Assembly (NCBI GenBank): GCA_049601975.1
Contig: JBMYRC010000169.1
Location: 1-7,968 of the forward strand
Length of the DNA: 7,968 bases
Reading direction: 5' to 3'
Source of the DNA: UBA6544 sp049601975
Lineage (GTDB): Bacteria > Pseudomonadota > Alphaproteobacteria > UBA8366
A program made the translations under genes and the position numbers. How positions within the stretch are numbered: position 1 is the stretch's first letter; each line of letters starts with the position of its first letter. Under the pieces are notes generated by a model. The model was given only the letters and a program-made list of their open reading frames with translations, did no database searches and was not told the DNA's origin. Below are positions 6,513 to 7,968 of this stretch, in pieces.

Positions 6513-7968
6513 GCGATACAATCACCTTTTCCCTGAACGGACAGTCTGTCGAAGCGCTGCAGGGCGAAACGATTTGGCAAGTTGCCGATCGCCAGGGTAT
6601 CGAGATTCCACATCTCTGTTATTCGCCGTCAGTTGACTATCGGGCCGACGGGAACTGTCGTGCTTGCATGGTGGAGATTGAGGGCGAGCGCGTGTTGGCC
6701 GCATCGTGTATCCGCACGCCGAGCCAAGGGATGGTGGTGAATTCGGCATCCGACCGCGCTCGGACAGCGCGTAAGATGGTCTTCGAAATGCTGACTGCCG
6801 ATCAGCCGGAACGCGAAACCTCGCACGATCCGGATTCAAAATTCTGGAACTGGGTGGCTGATATCGGTGTCTCGGAAAGTCGCTTGCCACAGCGCGGTGG
6901 GCCGAGTGTCGATCAAAGTCATCCGGCCATGCGGGTCAACCTCGATGCATGCATTCATTGTAACCTTTGTGTTCGGGCGTGCCGTGAAGTGCAGGTCAAT
7001 GACGTTATCGGCATGGCTTATCGCGGCCATGGCGCGAAGATCGTATTCGATTTCGACGACCCGATGGGGGAGAGCACCTGCGTTGCCTGCGGTGAATGCG
7101 TGCAGGCCTGCCCGACGGGTGCCTTGATGGAAGCGACGCTGCTCGACGACAATCAGACGCGCGTCAATTATCCGGACAAACAGGTCGACAGCGTCTGCCC
7201 CTATTGCGGCGTTGGTTGTCAGATCACCTATAATTTAAAAGACGGCAAGCTGCTATCCGTGGACGGTCGGGAAGGTCCGGCGAACCGGAATAGGCTCTGC
7301 GTGAAGGGTCGCTTCGGATTTGATTACGCGCACCATCCCCATCGTCTCACCGTGCCGTTGATCCGCAAGGATGACGTCGGCAAGGACGCGCATGAGGACA
7401 TTGATCCATCAAACCCATTCACTCACTTCCGGGAAGCGACCTGGGAGGAAGCGCTCGACAAGGCGGCGGCGGGAATCAACCGTATCCGCGCTGAACATGG
7501 GCCAAAGGGTCTGGCCGGATTTGGCTCCGCAAAGGGCTCGAACGAAGAAGCTTATCTGGTGCAAAAATTAGTGCGAACGGGTTTCGGCACCAACAATGTC
7601 GATCACTGCACGCGACTATGCCACGCCTCGTCGGTTGCGGCATTGATGGAATGTATCGGCTCCGGCGCGGTGACCGCGCCCTTTACCGCATGTGAGGACG
7701 CCGAAGTGATGATGGTCATCGGCGCCAACCCGACCGAGAACCACCCAGTCGCCGCGACATTCTTCAAGCAGCAGGCCAAAGCTGGAAAGACCCTGATCGT
7801 TTGCGATCCCCGCGGACAGGCCTTGCGCAAACAAGCAACGCATATGCTGCAGTTCAAACCCGGCACCGATGTCGCGATGCTGAACGCGATGCTGCATGTC
7901 ATCGTCGAGGAAGGCTTGCACGATGAACAGTTCGTCCAAGCCCGCACCGACGGGTTCGAGAAACTGCG
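6509..7968 (+). CDS. fdh1A: NAD-dependent formate dehydrogenase alpha subunit, molybdopterin (W/Mo), 3' end cut by window
   Basis: The frame starts at the ATG overlapping the upstream stop (ATGA, 6509-6512), with GAGAGGA at 6496-6502 as ribosome binding site, and stays open for 486 residues to the window edge. Known FDH1 alpha proteins are near 980-990 residues, so about half is present. Domains in order: plant-type [2Fe-2S] at C37, C50, C53, C67; two ferredoxin [4Fe-4S] motifs at C148, C151, C154, C158 and C191, C194, C197, C201; then the molybdopterin oxidoreductase domain with its [4Fe-4S] at C230, C233, C237 (VCPYCGVGC) and C264 (RLCVKG). The catalytic metal ligand is Cys, not Sec: C371 followed by H372 in CTRLCHASS. 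There is no twin-arginine signal, so the enzyme is cytoplasmic. It oxidises formate from Frc to CO2 and feeds electrons to the beta subunit. The NuoG-like His-ligated cluster is absent between C67 and C148. W versus Mo cannot be told from sequence. Confidence 0.96.
   Translation, partial: MSDTITFSLNGQSVEALQGETIWQVADRQGIEIPHLCYSPSVDYRADGNCRACMVEIEGERVLAASCIRTPSQGMVVNSASDRARTARKMVFEMLTADQPERETSHDPDSKFWNWVADIGVSESRLPQRGGPSVDQSHPAMRVNLDACIHCNLCVRACREVQVNDVIGMAYRGHGAKIVFDFDDPMGESTCVACGECVQACPTGALMEATLLDDNQTRVNYPDKQVDSVCPYCGVGCQITYNLKDGKLLSVDGREGPANRNRLCVKGRFGFDYAHHPHRLTVPLIRKDDVGKDAHEDIDPSNPFTHFREATWEEALDKAAAGINRIRAEHGPKGLAGFGSAKGSNEEAYLVQKLVRTGFGTNNVDHCTRLCHASSVAALMECIGSGAVTAPFTACEDAEVMMVIGANPTENHPVAATFFKQQAKAGKTLIVCDPRGQALRKQATHMLQFKPGTDVAMLNAMLHVIVEEGLHDEQFVQARTDGFEKL

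Noticed and set aside
7603..7947. Two overlapping minus-strand frames inside the formate dehydrogenase alpha gene
   Set aside because: The + strand frame here is an intact molybdopterin oxidoreductase with its catalytic Cys-His pair; the antisense frames are by-products of codon bias.
4809..7968. Complex I genes nuoEF and nuoG
   Set aside because: The E and F domains are fused, and the following gene carries the formate dehydrogenase Cys-His active site (CTRLCHASS), which Complex I NuoG lacks.
1..7968. CRISPR arrays, tRNAs, insertion-sequence ends, phage or defence genes
   Set aside because: No repeated spacer pattern, cloverleaf-like sequence, transposase or recombinase motif was visible on either strand; every long gene has an ordinary metabolic or regulatory role.

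Overview
The window looks like a chromosomal segment of an alphaproteobacterium. The evidence is a PhaR-type polyhydroxyalkanoate regulator at the left edge, moderately GC-rich coding sequence with strong C/G preference at third positions, and a formate dehydrogenase pair that closely resembles the NAD-linked FDH1 of Methylobacterium. No RNA genes, CRISPR arrays, insertion sequences or integration sites were seen.

Layout, all genes on the + strand: (1) 1-536, the 3' part of phaR, cut by the window edge. (2) 537-1023, a long non-coding gap. Its right part holds a candidate promoter and a TGGTATA / TATACCA inverted repeat typical of FadR/FCD-type GntR operators. (3) 1024-1713, a GntR-family regulator with an FCD ligand-binding domain. 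(4) 1774-3495, oxalyl-CoA decarboxylase (oxc). (5) 3536-4780, formyl-CoA:oxalate CoA-transferase (frc). (6) 4809-6512, the formate dehydrogenase beta subunit, a NuoE-NuoF fusion. (7) 6509 to the right edge, the N-terminal half of the formate dehydrogenase alpha subunit (molybdopterin, W or Mo), overlapping the previous gene by the four bases ATGA.

The genes from 1024 onward read as one oxalate-oxidation operon. Frc moves CoA from formyl-CoA to oxalate, giving oxalyl-CoA and formate. Oxc decarboxylates oxalyl-CoA to formyl-CoA and CO2, which closes the CoA cycle. The FDH oxidises the released formate to CO2 and passes the electrons to NAD+. Net: oxalate + NAD+ + H+ gives 2 CO2 + NADH. The GntR regulator probably senses oxalate or a related acid and acts at the inverted repeat upstream of its own gene; this is inference. 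No oxalate transporter is visible; it would have to lie outside the window.

The individual families are well known. The points of interest are that carbon-to-NADH conversion of oxalate is complete in one transcription unit, the probable operator, some active-site substitutions in Frc, and an unexplained minus-strand reading frame in the phaR-gntR gap.
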